Shown: positions 24,347 to 32,654 of the stretch, piece by piece
Numbering within the stretch: position 1 is the stretch's first letter
Layout of the letters: each line of letters begins with the position of its first letter
Assembly: GCF_050871885.1 (NCBI RefSeq)
Contig: NZ_JBJLSF010000007.1
Location: forward strand, 1 to 64,000
Direction of reading: 5' to 3'
From: Kineococcus sp050871885
Lineage (GTDB): Bacteria; Actinomycetota; Actinomycetes; Actinomycetales; Kineococcaceae
DNA length: 64,000 bases
The notes under the pieces: model-generated
What the model was told of the DNA's origin: nothing
Seen by the model: only the letters and a program-made list of their open reading frames with translations
The model's database searches: none
Position numbers and translations under genes: made by a program

Positions 24347-27300
24347 CGGGCCACCTCCTCGATCCGGGTGACGGGTCCACCGGGCACGGCGCTGGGCACG
24401 GTGGAGGGTGCACCCAGCAGCTGCGGGTGGGTGGCCAGGGCGTGCGCCAGGTCGGCCGCGTGCCGGCTGGCGGCCAGCCGCGGGTCGGCCAGCAGTTCGC
24501 GGGCGCGCCCGGCGTCGCCGTCCAGCAGGGCCAGCTGCGCGTCGAGCACCACCACCCGGCGGTCGCGCACCACGAGCGGGTCCTCCTCGAACAGCAGCAG
24601 GTCCGGCAGCGAGGTGGCGAAGTAGTCCACCACCGGCACCGCCGCGGCGAACGCGTCGCGGAAGCGGCGCAGCGAGGCGGTCAGCGGCCCGTCGTCGCGA
24701 CCCAGCCGGCGCAGCGCCAGCACCGAGGAGAACGTCGCCTCGCTGTGCTCCTGCGTGCTCATCCCCAGGAAGTCCCCGCGGTGCTCGGCGGCCGCCCCCC
24801 ACGCCGCGCGCGCCGCGCCCGCGTCGCCGGCCGCGGCCAGCGCGTCGCCCAGCAGCAGGTGCAGCTGCGCCGTCGCCGCCAGCGGGTGCCTCGCCTCGCC
24901 CAGGCACGCCGGGCTGTCCAGCGCCGCCCGCAGGTGCGCCACCGCCGCGGCCGGGTCGTCTGCGAGCGCCTCCAGGGCCAGGCGGGTCCGGGCGCGCTCC
25001 CACGCGGAGAGCACCTGGCCCTCCCCGCCCTCCCACGGCTGGAACGTGCGGTCGGTCAGCAGCTGCACGGCCCGCGCCGCGCCGCCGGTGCTCACCAGCA
25101 GGTGCGCGACCTCCACGAGGGCGTCGTCGCGCTGCTCGGCCAGGTCCCAGCGCTCCCGCCAGCGCGCCAGCCGCTGCTGCGGGCTCACGCCGCGCAGCGC
25201 GTCGAGCTGGTCCACCTCGAAGCGCAGCCGTGCCTCGTCCGGGGCGGCCTCCTCCGCCCGCGCGTACGCCGCGCGGGCGGCGTCCAGGTCGCGGTGGTCG
25301 TTGACCAGCGCCAGGCCCAGGTTGCGGTGCGGCACCGGGTCGCCCGGTGTGCCCGCCGCGCCGGCCCGCCAGTCCGCGACGGCGTCGGCGTGCCGGCCCG
25401 CCGCGTACAGCCAGTGCCCGCGCAGGGTGCGGGCCCGCGGGTCGGTGGCCGAGGCGCTCAGCGCGGCCACGTCCTCGCGGCGGCCGGGGAAGCACCACGT
25501 GGTGTCGCGCGCCGCGGCGTCGGCGCGCGCAGCGGCCGCCTGCGCGGTGCGGCCGAGCCGATCCAGCACCAGGCCCCGGTGGTGCGCCAGCAGGGGGCCG
25601 GCCGCCGGTTGCCCTGCCGCGCGCAGCGGCTCGCGCTCCTCGGCCTCGTCGAGGACGTGCAGCGCGTCCTCCAGCTCCCCGGCGCCGGCCAGCTCCAGCG
25701 CCACGTCCAGGCAGGTCTGCGCGTCGGCGCTGGCGGGCAGGCCGTCCAGGTGGCGCAGCCACGCGTCCAGCGGGTCCAGAGCGCGCGCGGCGGCCAGCAC
25801 GTCCTCCGCGTCGTCGCCGGACCGCCGCCGGCACACCACCTCCAGCGCGGCGGCCTGCAGGTGCTCCGGCTCCACCCGGCGCACGTCGGCCAGCCGGTGC
25901 AGCGCGGCCGCGGTACGCCCGGCGCGCGCGTCCAGCCGCGCCATCCGGTACCCGGCCGGTCCCCGCCACGCCCGCGCCCACGACGCGCGCCCGTACGCGT
26001 CGTAGGCGTCGTCCTCGCGTCCGCGGGCCTCCAGGACCACGCCGAGCAGGTACAGCGCGGTGGTGTCCTGCGGGGTGGGGTGGCGGGAGGTCAGGCGGTC
26101 CACCGCGCGGCGCAGCAGCTCCTCGGCCTGCTCGTCCAGGCCGGCGCGGTAGGCGCGCACCGCCAGGCCCACCAGGCTCGGCACGTGCCCGGGGTCGCGG
26201 GCCAGCGCCTCGTGCCAGTACGGCTCCGGAGAGCGGGTGGCGTGCCGGTACAGCTCCAGGTGCTCGGCGGTCAGCGCCAGCTCCTCCACGCTGGCCACCT
26301 CCTGCGGTGCGGGCGGTTCGGTGGCGGGGTCGGGAACCTCCCCGATCCCCGCGCGCTCCTCGGCGGTGCTCCAGCGCACCAGCACCCGGCCCTCGTGCAC
26401 GACCGAGACCTCCACGTCCGGTGCCTCCGCCTCGCCGGCCGGGAGCTCGTGCACGCGCAGCAGCGCCGCCGAGGGGTCCAGGTCGACCGTCTCGCTCGCC
26501 ACGACCCGCCCGCCGGCGCGCAGCTCCACCCGCACCCCGGCGCGGGGGCGGGTGACGACGACGGCCAGCCGGACGCGTGCGGGGTCCTCCTCGCGGCGCA
26601 GGCTGACAGCCGCGTCGACGCTCGCCCGGTCCAGCGGGCCGGTGCGCCGCACCGGGTACCAGCACTGGGTGAACACCTTCGTCTCCCCGGGTGCCAGCAC
26701 CGAGAAGTCCGGCTGGTTGTCGGTGAACACCCCCGCCATCAGCTCCACGTAGTGCGCGCCGTCGTCGGAGAGGTTCGTGTCCCACGCGTGCCCGAAGGGG
26801 GAGTTCCCCCACGTCCACTGCTTCTTGCCGACGGCGACCTGGTGGTCGGCGACGTGCACGAACCCCACCCCGCGGGCGTGGTCGTAGCCGCCGAAGAAGT
26901 CCTCCCGGCTGCCCAGGCACATGTACGACGTCGGCACGGGGATCGTGCGGTACCAGTCGATCCGGTCGCCCGTGCCGCGCGCGCCGTCGGCGGCCGTGAA
27001 CACCTCCCCGGCGCGGGCCGGGTAGTCCACGCCGTAGTAGCGCCGGTCCGCGGCCGGGTAGGCGGTCACGGCGCGCTTGGCGTGGTCGGCCACCACCGTC
27101 ACGTCGTGCGGGAAGAACGACTGGTAGTCCTCGTCGACGCGGGCGGCGACGTTGGCCCACCACAGGAACGACTGCGGCAGCTCGGTGCGGTTGGCCAGGC
27201 GCACCTCGAGCTCCAGCACGGAGCTGCCCGGGCGCAACCGCAGCGCGTGCGTGCCGCGCATGCGGGTGAACGGGTCGTGGTCGGAACAGCGCACCACGAC

Positions 27301-27780
27301 CGCGCCGTCCTCCTCGGTCACCGCCTCCCAGTCGGTGGGCAGGTAGGTCGCCGGGCGGTGGTGCTGCGGCCAGTTGAACTCCACACCGCCGGCGATCCAC
27401 GGCCCGGCCAGCCCGACCAGGGCGGGTTTGACCACGGGGTTGGCGTAGAAGAGGTCCACCCCGCTGGTGCGGTCGCGCACCACGTGCACGCGCCCGCCCA
27501 GCTCGGGCAGCACCACCACGTGCAGCCACTCGTTCTGCAGGTGCACCGCCGTCCAGGCGTGCTCGACGGGGTCGGTGGCGATGCGGTGGTGGAACGGCAG
27601 CGGGTACACCCGGCCCGAGGAGCCCTGGTAGACGCGGCGGTCCAGGTAGGCGGGGAACACCTCCGGCGGCAGCGGGTGGTAGGTCGGCAGCGTCAGCGGC
27701 GCGCTCCAGACCGCGGCCGGGGCGTCCGCCAGGGCGGCGGGCCGGGCCGGCAGGCCGAGCTGCGTCTCGTCGTCGAGCAT
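24343..27780 (-). CDS. DUF5107 and TPR-repeat protein
   Basis: A 1145-residue protein opening the operon. Residues about 30-400 match DUF5107, a mutarotase-like beta-sandwich: WLHVVVLPELGGRVHVVRDRTSG, FYANPVVKPALVGLAGPWIAGGVEFNWPQHH, then FLWWANVAARV. The rest is a long helical array of tetratricopeptide-like repeats rich in Ala, Leu and Arg. No signal peptide, so probably cytoplasmic. DUF5107 proteins commonly lie in carbohydrate loci and may act on glycans, but their activity is not something I can state. The ATG at 27780 has no clear ribosome site and may be leaderless. Confidence 0.8.
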   Translation of the reverse strand: MLDDETQLGLPARPAALADAPAAVWSAPLTLPTYHPLPPEVFPAYLDRRVYQGSSGRVYPLPFHHRIATDPVEHAWTAVHLQNEWLHVVVLPELGGRVHVVRDRTSGVDLFYANPVVKPALVGLAGPWIAGGVEFNWPQHHRPATYLPTDWEAVTEEDGAVVVRCSDHDPFTRMRGTHALRLRPGSSVLELEVRLANRTELPQSFLWWANVAARVDEDYQSFFPHDVTVVADHAKRAVTAYPAADRRYYGVDYPARAGEVFTAADGARGTGDRIDWYRTIPVPTSYMCLGSREDFFGGYDHARGVGFVHVADHQVAVGKKQWTWGNSPFGHAWDTNLSDDGAHYVELMAGVFTDNQPDFSVLAPGETKVFTQCWYPVRRTGPLDRASVDAAVSLRREEDPARVRLAVVVTRPRAGVRVELRAGGRVVASETVDLDPSAALLRVHELPAGEAEAPDVEVSVVHEGRVLVRWSTAEERAGIGEVPDPATEPPAPQEVASVEELALTAEHLELYRHATRSPEPYWHEALARDPGHVPSLVGLAVRAYRAGLDEQAEELLRRAVDRLTSRHPTPQDTTALYLLGVVLEARGREDDAYDAYGRASWARAWRGPAGYRMARLDARAGRTAAALHRLADVRRVEPEHLQAAALEVVCRRRSGDDAEDVLAAARALDPLDAWLRHLDGLPASADAQTCLDVALELAGAGELEDALHVLDEAEEREPLRAAGQPAAGPLLAHHRGLVLDRLGRTAQAAAARADAAARDTTWCFPGRREDVAALSASATDPRARTLRGHWLYAAGRHADAVADWRAGAAGTPGDPVPHRNLGLALVNDHRDLDAARAAYARAEEAAPDEARLRFEVDQLDALRGVSPQQRLARWRERWDLAEQRDDALVEVAHLLVSTGGAARAVQLLTDRTFQPWEGGEGQVLSAWERARTRLALEALADDPAAAVAHLRAALDSPACLGEARHPLAATAQLHLLLGDALAAAGDAGAARAAWGAAAEHRGDFLGMSTQEHSEATFSSVLALRRLGRDDGPLTASLRRFRDAFAAAVPVVDYFATSLPDLLLFEEDPLVVRDRRVVVLDAQLALLDGDAGRARELLADPRLAASRHAADLAHALATHPQLLGAPSTVPSAVPGGPVTRIEEVAR

Positions 27781-27795
27781 GCGGTGACGGTAGGC

Positions 27796-27852
27796 CGGTG
27801 ATCACCGCGCCGAGAAGGGACGATCCGACGCTGCCACCTGGACGATCCGACG
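27796..27852. promoter_or_regulatory. divergent promoter region with AraC-type sites
   Basis: The intergenic region between the galactoside operon and its AraC regulator has a palindrome CGGTGATCACCG (27796-27807). It also has two direct copies of GGACGATCCGACG (27818-27830 and 27840-27852), 22 bp apart, i.e. two helical turns, as expected for AraC-family half-sites. Confidence 0.65.
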
Positions 27853-27886
27853 GCGCGCACCACCCGGACGGCGCTAGCGTCGCGGC

Positions 27887-28756
27887 GTGCGCATCCGCGA
27901 GGGGTTCCCCGGGCAGCGGCTGCGGGTCCTGCCCGCCGACGTCGCCCGCGCCGCGGCCGCGTCCGGGCCGACGTCGCGGCTGCTCGTCACCGACGCCGGG
28001 TACTTCCCGCACGCCCACCACCACGGACGCACCCGCCGCTGCGGCGCCAGCGGCACCGTCGTCATCGTGTGCGTGGGCGGTCGCGGCTGGTGCCGCACCG
28101 CCGGCGGCGAGGTGGCCGTCACCCGCGCCCAGGCCCTCGTGCTGCCCGCCGGGCTGCCGCACACCTACGGCGCCGACGACGCGCACCCCTGGACGATCTG
28201 GTGGCTGCACGCGGCAGGCCCCGACGCCCGCTCCTTCGACCGGCAGCTGGGCGGGGACCCGCCGAGCCCCGCCGTCGTCGACCTGCACGACGTGCTGGAG
28301 GTGCAGCGCGACGTCGAGCGCGTCGTGGAGCACCTGGAGACCGACGAGACCGGACCCACGCTGCTGCGCGCGGCCGGCGCGGCGTGGTCGGTGCTGGCGC
28401 AGGTGGCGGCCGACGCCGCCGCCGGCAGTCCCGTGCGGCGCGAGCCGGTGCGTCAGGCCCAGGAGCACCTGCGTGCCCACCTCGACGCGCCCGTCTCCGT
28501 TGCCGCCCTGGCGCGCGAGGCGGGCCTGTCCACCTCGCACTTCACGGCGCTGTTCCGCGCCGCAACCGGGGGAGGGGTCGTGGAGTACGCCAAGCGGCTG
28601 CGCATGGCGCACGCCTGCGAGCTGCTCGTCACCACCGACCTGCCGGTGGCCGAGGTCGCCCGCTGCGTCGGCTACGCCGACCCCTTCTACTTCGCCCGCC
28701 ACTTCCGCGGCGTGCACGGGTGCAGCCCGACGGCGTTCCGGCGTCGGGAGGAGTGA
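27887..28756 (+). CDS. AraC-family transcriptional regulator
   Basis: A 289-residue regulator. The N-terminal half is an AraC-type cupin (HAHHHGRTRRCGASGTVV, then ALVLPAGLPHTYGAD). The C-terminal half has two HTH motifs: VSVAALAREAGLSTSHFTAL and LPVAEVARCVGYADPFYFAR, ending HFRGVHGCSPTAFRR. It is divergent from the galactoside operon and most likely activates it when the cupin binds a sugar. GTG start. Paired direct repeats lie in between. Confidence 0.9.
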   Translation: MRIREGFPGQRLRVLPADVARAAAASGPTSRLLVTDAGYFPHAHHHGRTRRCGASGTVVIVCVGGRGWCRTAGGEVAVTRAQALVLPAGLPHTYGADDAHPWTIWWLHAAGPDARSFDRQLGGDPPSPAVVDLHDVLEVQRDVERVVEHLETDETGPTLLRAAGAAWSVLAQVAADAAAGSPVRREPVRQAQEHLRAHLDAPVSVAALAREAGLSTSHFTALFRAATGGGVVEYAKRLRMAHACELLVTTDLPVAEVARCVGYADPFYFARHFRGVHGCSPTAFRRREE

Positions 28757-28772
28757 GGCGGCGGTTCGCCGC

Positions 28773-28813
28773 ATCACGCGTGCTGCGCCGTGAGATCACG
28801 CGTGCTGCGCCGT
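28773..28813. repeat. 19-bp tandem-like direct repeat at exporter stop
   Basis: ATCACGCGTGCTGCGCCGT occurs at 28773-28791 and 28795-28813; the second copy contains the exporter stop codon. A small local duplication at one edge of the 735-bp repeat unit. Confidence 0.8.
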
Positions 28814-30613
28814 CCAGGCCGTGTGCAGCCGCGAGTACGGCCCCCCGGCGTGCGCCAGCTCCACCGCCGGCCCCACCTCGACGACCCGCCCCGAGTCCAC
28901 GACTACCACGACGTCGGCGGCCTCCGCGGTCGACAGCCGGTGCGCGATTGCCACGGAGGTCCGCCCGCTGAGCACGCCTTCGAGGGCCCGCTGCAGCCGC
29001 ACTTCGGTGGCCGGGTCGACGGAGGAGGTGGCCTCGTCGAGGACGAGCAGGTCGGGGTCGGCGAGGTGCGCGCGGGCCAGTGCCACGAGCTGGCGCTCGC
29101 CGGCGGAGAGGCGCTCGCCGCGCTGGCCGACGGGGGTGTCGAGGCCGTCGGGCAGGCCGTCGAGCCACGCGGTGAGGCCGAGGTCGGCGAAGGCGGCGCG
29201 GACGTCGTCGTCGGTGGCGCCGGGCTTGCCGCGGCGGACGTTGTCGCCGACGGTGGCGTCGAAGAGGAAGCCCTCCTGGGGGACGGCGACGACGCGGCGG
29301 TGCAGTTCGCGGCTGGGCAGGTCGCGGGCGTCGATCCCGTTGAGGAGCACCCGGCCGGCGGCGGGGTCGACGAGGCGGGTGACGAGGCGGGCGAGGGTGG
29401 TCTTGCCGGAGCCGGTCTCGCCGACGACGGCGGTGCGGGAGCCGGCGGGCAGGTGCAGGGTGACGCCGGTCAGGACGGTCTTGTCGGTGCCGGGGTAGGT
29501 GTAGGCGACGTCCTCGACGCGCACGTCGACGGGGCCGGCGGGCAGCTCGCGGACGCGGTCGGCGGGGGGTTCGGGGACGGTGACGGGGGTCTCGATGAGG
29601 TCGACGACGCGGCGCCAGCCGGCGAGGGCGTTCTGCAGCTCGTTGAGCACCTCGGTGGTCGCCTGCACCGGGCCCACCCACAGCTGGGCGAGGAAGAGGA
29701 AGGCCAGCAGCCGGCCGAGGGTGATGTCGCCGTCGACGCCGAGCAGGGTGCCGACCACGACGACGAGGGCGACGACGAGACCGGAGACGACGACGCCGGT
29801 GGAGAACGTCGTGGCGGTGGCGACCTGGGCCTTCACGGCCTGCTTGCGGTGCGCCTCCACGGCGGCGTCCACGGTGCGCCAGGAGCGGGAGGCGGCGTCG
29901 TGGGCGCGGATGACGTCGGCGCCGACGACGGTCTCCGAGACGGCGCCGAGCAGCTCGCCCATCCGCACCCGCACCTGCTTGTAGGCCGCGGCCACCGGGC
30001 GCTGCAGCTTGTTGCGGATGATGACGAGCGGCACGAAGCAGCCGATCACCACCAGCGCCAGCTGCCAGGAGTAGAAGAACATCACCGCCGTCGCCAGCAC
30101 GACCTGCCCGAGCGAGAGCACCAGTACGAGCATGCCGGTCTGCAGGAACGTGGAGATCGTGTCCACGTCGCTGGTGACGCGGCTGACGAGGGAACCGCGG
30201 CGCTCACCGGACTGGGTGAGCACCGCGAGGTCGTGCACGTGGCGGAAGGCCCGCACCCGCAGCGCCGCCAAACCCGCCTCGGTCGAGCGGAACAGCCGCG
30301 AGTTCACCACCCACGCCGTCAGCGTGGTGATCGCGACGACGACGGCCGCGATGGAGCAGAGCAGCGCGACCCGGCCCGGGTTGGGGCCGTCGGGGCCGAG
30401 GACGCCGGTGTCGATGGTCTGCTGCACGGCGACGGGGACGACGAGCTTGCCGATCGTCGTGGCCGCCGCGATGGCCAGGGTGACGCCGAGGCCCTCGGCG
30501 AACTGCGGGGTCAGCTCGCGGGCCTGGGCCAGCACCCCGCGCTTGGTGGGGGCGCCCTTCGCGGCGGAGCCCGCGGCGGGGGGAGTGCCGGGGTTCGTGG
30601 TGGTCGTGCTCAC
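28796..30613 (-). CDS. ABC exporter subunit B, catalytic half
   Basis: A 605-residue half-transporter: six membrane segments (about 40-330), then an ATPase with Walker A VGETGSGKTT, signature LSAGERQ (deviating from LSGGQ), Walker B LLVLDEATSSVD with catalytic Glu, and H-loop AHRLST. Combined with its neighbour it forms a heterodimer with one full ATP site, made of this Walker B and the partner's LSGGQ. The GTG start overlaps the partner stop by GTGA. Substrate unknown; drug or lipid export is usual for the class. Part of its ATPase is repeated at 12745-13473. Confidence 0.9.
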   Translation of the reverse strand: MSTTTTNPGTPPAAGSAAKGAPTKRGVLAQARELTPQFAEGLGVTLAIAAATTIGKLVVPVAVQQTIDTGVLGPDGPNPGRVALLCSIAAVVVAITTLTAWVVNSRLFRSTEAGLAALRVRAFRHVHDLAVLTQSGERRGSLVSRVTSDVDTISTFLQTGMLVLVLSLGQVVLATAVMFFYSWQLALVVIGCFVPLVIIRNKLQRPVAAAYKQVRVRMGELLGAVSETVVGADVIRAHDAASRSWRTVDAAVEAHRKQAVKAQVATATTFSTGVVVSGLVVALVVVVGTLLGVDGDITLGRLLAFLFLAQLWVGPVQATTEVLNELQNALAGWRRVVDLIETPVTVPEPPADRVRELPAGPVDVRVEDVAYTYPGTDKTVLTGVTLHLPAGSRTAVVGETGSGKTTLARLVTRLVDPAAGRVLLNGIDARDLPSRELHRRVVAVPQEGFLFDATVGDNVRRGKPGATDDDVRAAFADLGLTAWLDGLPDGLDTPVGQRGERLSAGERQLVALARAHLADPDLLVLDEATSSVDPATEVRLQRALEGVLSGRTSVAIAHRLSTAEAADVVVVVDSGRVVEVGPAVELAHAGGPYSRLHTAWTAQHA

Positions 30614-32544
30614 GCCATGCCCGCCTTGTCGTTCGCAGCCTTGACCGCTGCCTCGTCGGCGCGGTCCTGCGCCGCGCGCGCGTACGCCGTCACCAGCTCG
30701 CGGTAGCCCGCGTCGCGGGCGGCGACCTCCTCGGCCGGGCCGCGGTCCACCACCCGTCCCTTGTCCAGGTGCACCACCTCGTCGGCCAGCGCGATCGTCG
30801 CCGGCCGGTAGGCGACGACCACGACGGTCGTGCCGGCGCCGGAGTCGGCGAGGCCGTCGAGCACCGCGCGCTCCACGGCCGGGTCCAGCGCGCTCGTCGC
30901 GTCGTCGAGGACGAGCAGCCGGGGCTTGCGCACCAGCGCCCGCGCCAGCGCGAGGCGCTGGCGCTGCCCGCCGGAGAGGGTGGAACCGCGTTCACCGACG
31001 AGCTCGTCGAGACCGCCGGGCAGCGCCTTGACGAAGTCCTCGGCGCGGGCCAGCCGCAGCGCGTTCCAGACGTCGTCGTCGCCGACGCGGCGCTGCGCGG
31101 GCACGCTCTCGTCGTCGAGGCCGAGGGCGATGTTGCCGCGGATCGTGTCGTCGAAGACGAACGTCGACTGCGGCACCAGCGCGGCCGCCGCGGCGACCTG
31201 GCCCTCGGCGAGCTCGCGCACGTCCACCCCGTCGAGGAGCACCTCACCGCTCGTCGGGTCCACCAGGCGCACGAGCATCCCGGCCAGCGTCGACTTGCCG
31301 GCGCCCGTGCTGCCGACGACCGCGACGGTGGAGCCGGCGGCGACGTCGAGGGTGACGTCCGCGAGCGCCGGCGTCGGCTCACGGCGCGGGACCGCGGGAG
31401 CCGTGCGGCGGGCGGGCTGGCCGGGCAGGCCGGGGCGCTCGTCGAGCGGGTCGACGGCGGGCACGGGGTGGCGGTAGCCGAGACCGCTCGTCGCCACCGC
31501 CAGCGGGCCCGCGTCCGCGTCGGTGCTGCCGGGCAGCTCCCGCGTGCCCCACGGGGTCGTCGCGTCCGCGCGCAGCACCGACTGCACGCGCGCGTCCCCG
31601 GCCACCACCCGCGGCAGCTCCGAGAGCACCCAGCCGAAGGAGCGCACCGGGAAGGCCAGCAGTCCCAGCAGGTAGGCGATCTGCACGAGGTCGCCGACCC
31701 CGACGGCGCCGCCGGCCGCGCGGACCGTGCCGACGATCAGCACGGCGAGGGTGCCGAGGCTGGGCAGCGCGTCGATGAGCGGGTCGAAGGCGCCGCGGGT
31801 GCGCCCGGCGGCCACGTTCGCGTCCCGCAGCCGGTTCGCGTCGGCGGTGAAGCGCTCCACCTCCTCGTCGGCCAGGCCCAGGGTCTTCACCACGAGCGCG
31901 CCCTCGAAGCTCTCGTGCGCGGTCGCGGACACCTCCCCGCGCAGCTGCTGCACGCGCGTCACCAGCGGGGACATCCGCCGCTGGTAGACGACGTTCGCGG
32001 CCAGCAGCGCCGGGATCACCAGCAGCCCCACGAGGGCCAGCACCGGGTCCGCCTCGGCCATCGCCACGCCCGCGACGGCGATGAGGACCACGACGCCGAG
32101 GGCGAAGGGCAGCACCGCCATCGCCTGCCAGGTGGCCTCCACGTCCGAGCTCGCCGTCGCCAGCAGCCGGCCCGCGGGGTGGGCGTGGTGCCAGGCCAGC
32201 GGCAGCTCCAGGTAGCGGCGCGTCAGCCGGCGCCGGTAGCGGGCCTGCAGCGCGTACATCGTCGCGCCCGCCCAGATGCGGCGGATGAGGATGCCGACGA
32301 CGGTCACCAGCGTCACCGCCATGAGCGTCGCGCCCGCCAGCCACACCTCACCGGTGCTCACCGACCCCGAGCCGGTGACGGCCGGGACGACGACCCGGTC
32401 GGTGACCCGCCCCACCATCCAGCCGGTCGCGGCCGTGCCCGCGCCGTAGATCGCGGAGCCGATGATCGCCGTGGTGAAGAGCCGCGGCTCCTCCCGGGCG
32501 CCGCGGGCGAGGGTGCGCATGCCGCTGACGAAGGTGCCGCTCAC
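30610..32544 (-). CDS. ABC exporter subunit A, degenerate-site half
   Basis: A 644-residue half-transporter with six membrane segments and an ATPase. Walker A is VGSTGAGKST and the signature LSGGQRQR is canonical. Walker B reads LLVLDDATSALD with Asp in place of the catalytic Glu, and the H-loop His is replaced (VVVAYRPATIAL). This is the mirror image of subunit B, as in heterodimeric exporters. A Pro/Arg-rich insert lies between the membrane and ATPase parts. Start is the GTG at 32544; another in-frame ATG follows at residue 9. It is first in a two-gene operon. Confidence 0.9.
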   Translation of the reverse strand: MSGTFVSGMRTLARGAREEPRLFTTAIIGSAIYGAGTAATGWMVGRVTDRVVVPAVTGSGSVSTGEVWLAGATLMAVTLVTVVGILIRRIWAGATMYALQARYRRRLTRRYLELPLAWHHAHPAGRLLATASSDVEATWQAMAVLPFALGVVVLIAVAGVAMAEADPVLALVGLLVIPALLAANVVYQRRMSPLVTRVQQLRGEVSATAHESFEGALVVKTLGLADEEVERFTADANRLRDANVAAGRTRGAFDPLIDALPSLGTLAVLIVGTVRAAGGAVGVGDLVQIAYLLGLLAFPVRSFGWVLSELPRVVAGDARVQSVLRADATTPWGTRELPGSTDADAGPLAVATSGLGYRHPVPAVDPLDERPGLPGQPARRTAPAVPRREPTPALADVTLDVAAGSTVAVVGSTGAGKSTLAGMLVRLVDPTSGEVLLDGVDVRELAEGQVAAAAALVPQSTFVFDDTIRGNIALGLDDESVPAQRRVGDDDVWNALRLARAEDFVKALPGGLDELVGERGSTLSGGQRQRLALARALVRKPRLLVLDDATSALDPAVERAVLDGLADSGAGTTVVVVAYRPATIALADEVVHLDKGRVVDRGPAEEVAARDAGYRELVTAYARAAQDRADEAAVKAANDKAGMA

Positions 32545-32619
32545 TGGAGGAAGCCTGTCACGAGTCCGTGGATGACGCTTGCTCCGAGCAGCGAGCCTCC
32601 GCTGCACGTCACGTCACTG

Positions 32620-32650
32620 ACGTGGCTTGCTACTTACGAGCCACGTAAGT
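32620..32650 (+). promoter_or_regulatory. nested inverted repeats before AAA-nuclease gene
   Basis: ACGTGGCT (32620-32627) with AGCCACGT (32639-32646), interlocked with ACTTAC (32632-32637) and GTAAGT (32645-32650), immediately 5' of the ATG at 32655. The closeness suggests a leaderless transcript controlled by a dimeric repressor. Confidence 0.5.
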
Positions 32651-32654
32651 CACA

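Noticed and set aside
22991..28777. Very long minus-strand open frame extending the glycosidase
   Set aside because: Only the last 451 codons have protein-like sequence; the rest is a shadow of the DUF5107/TPR gene in another frame. High GC keeps it open.
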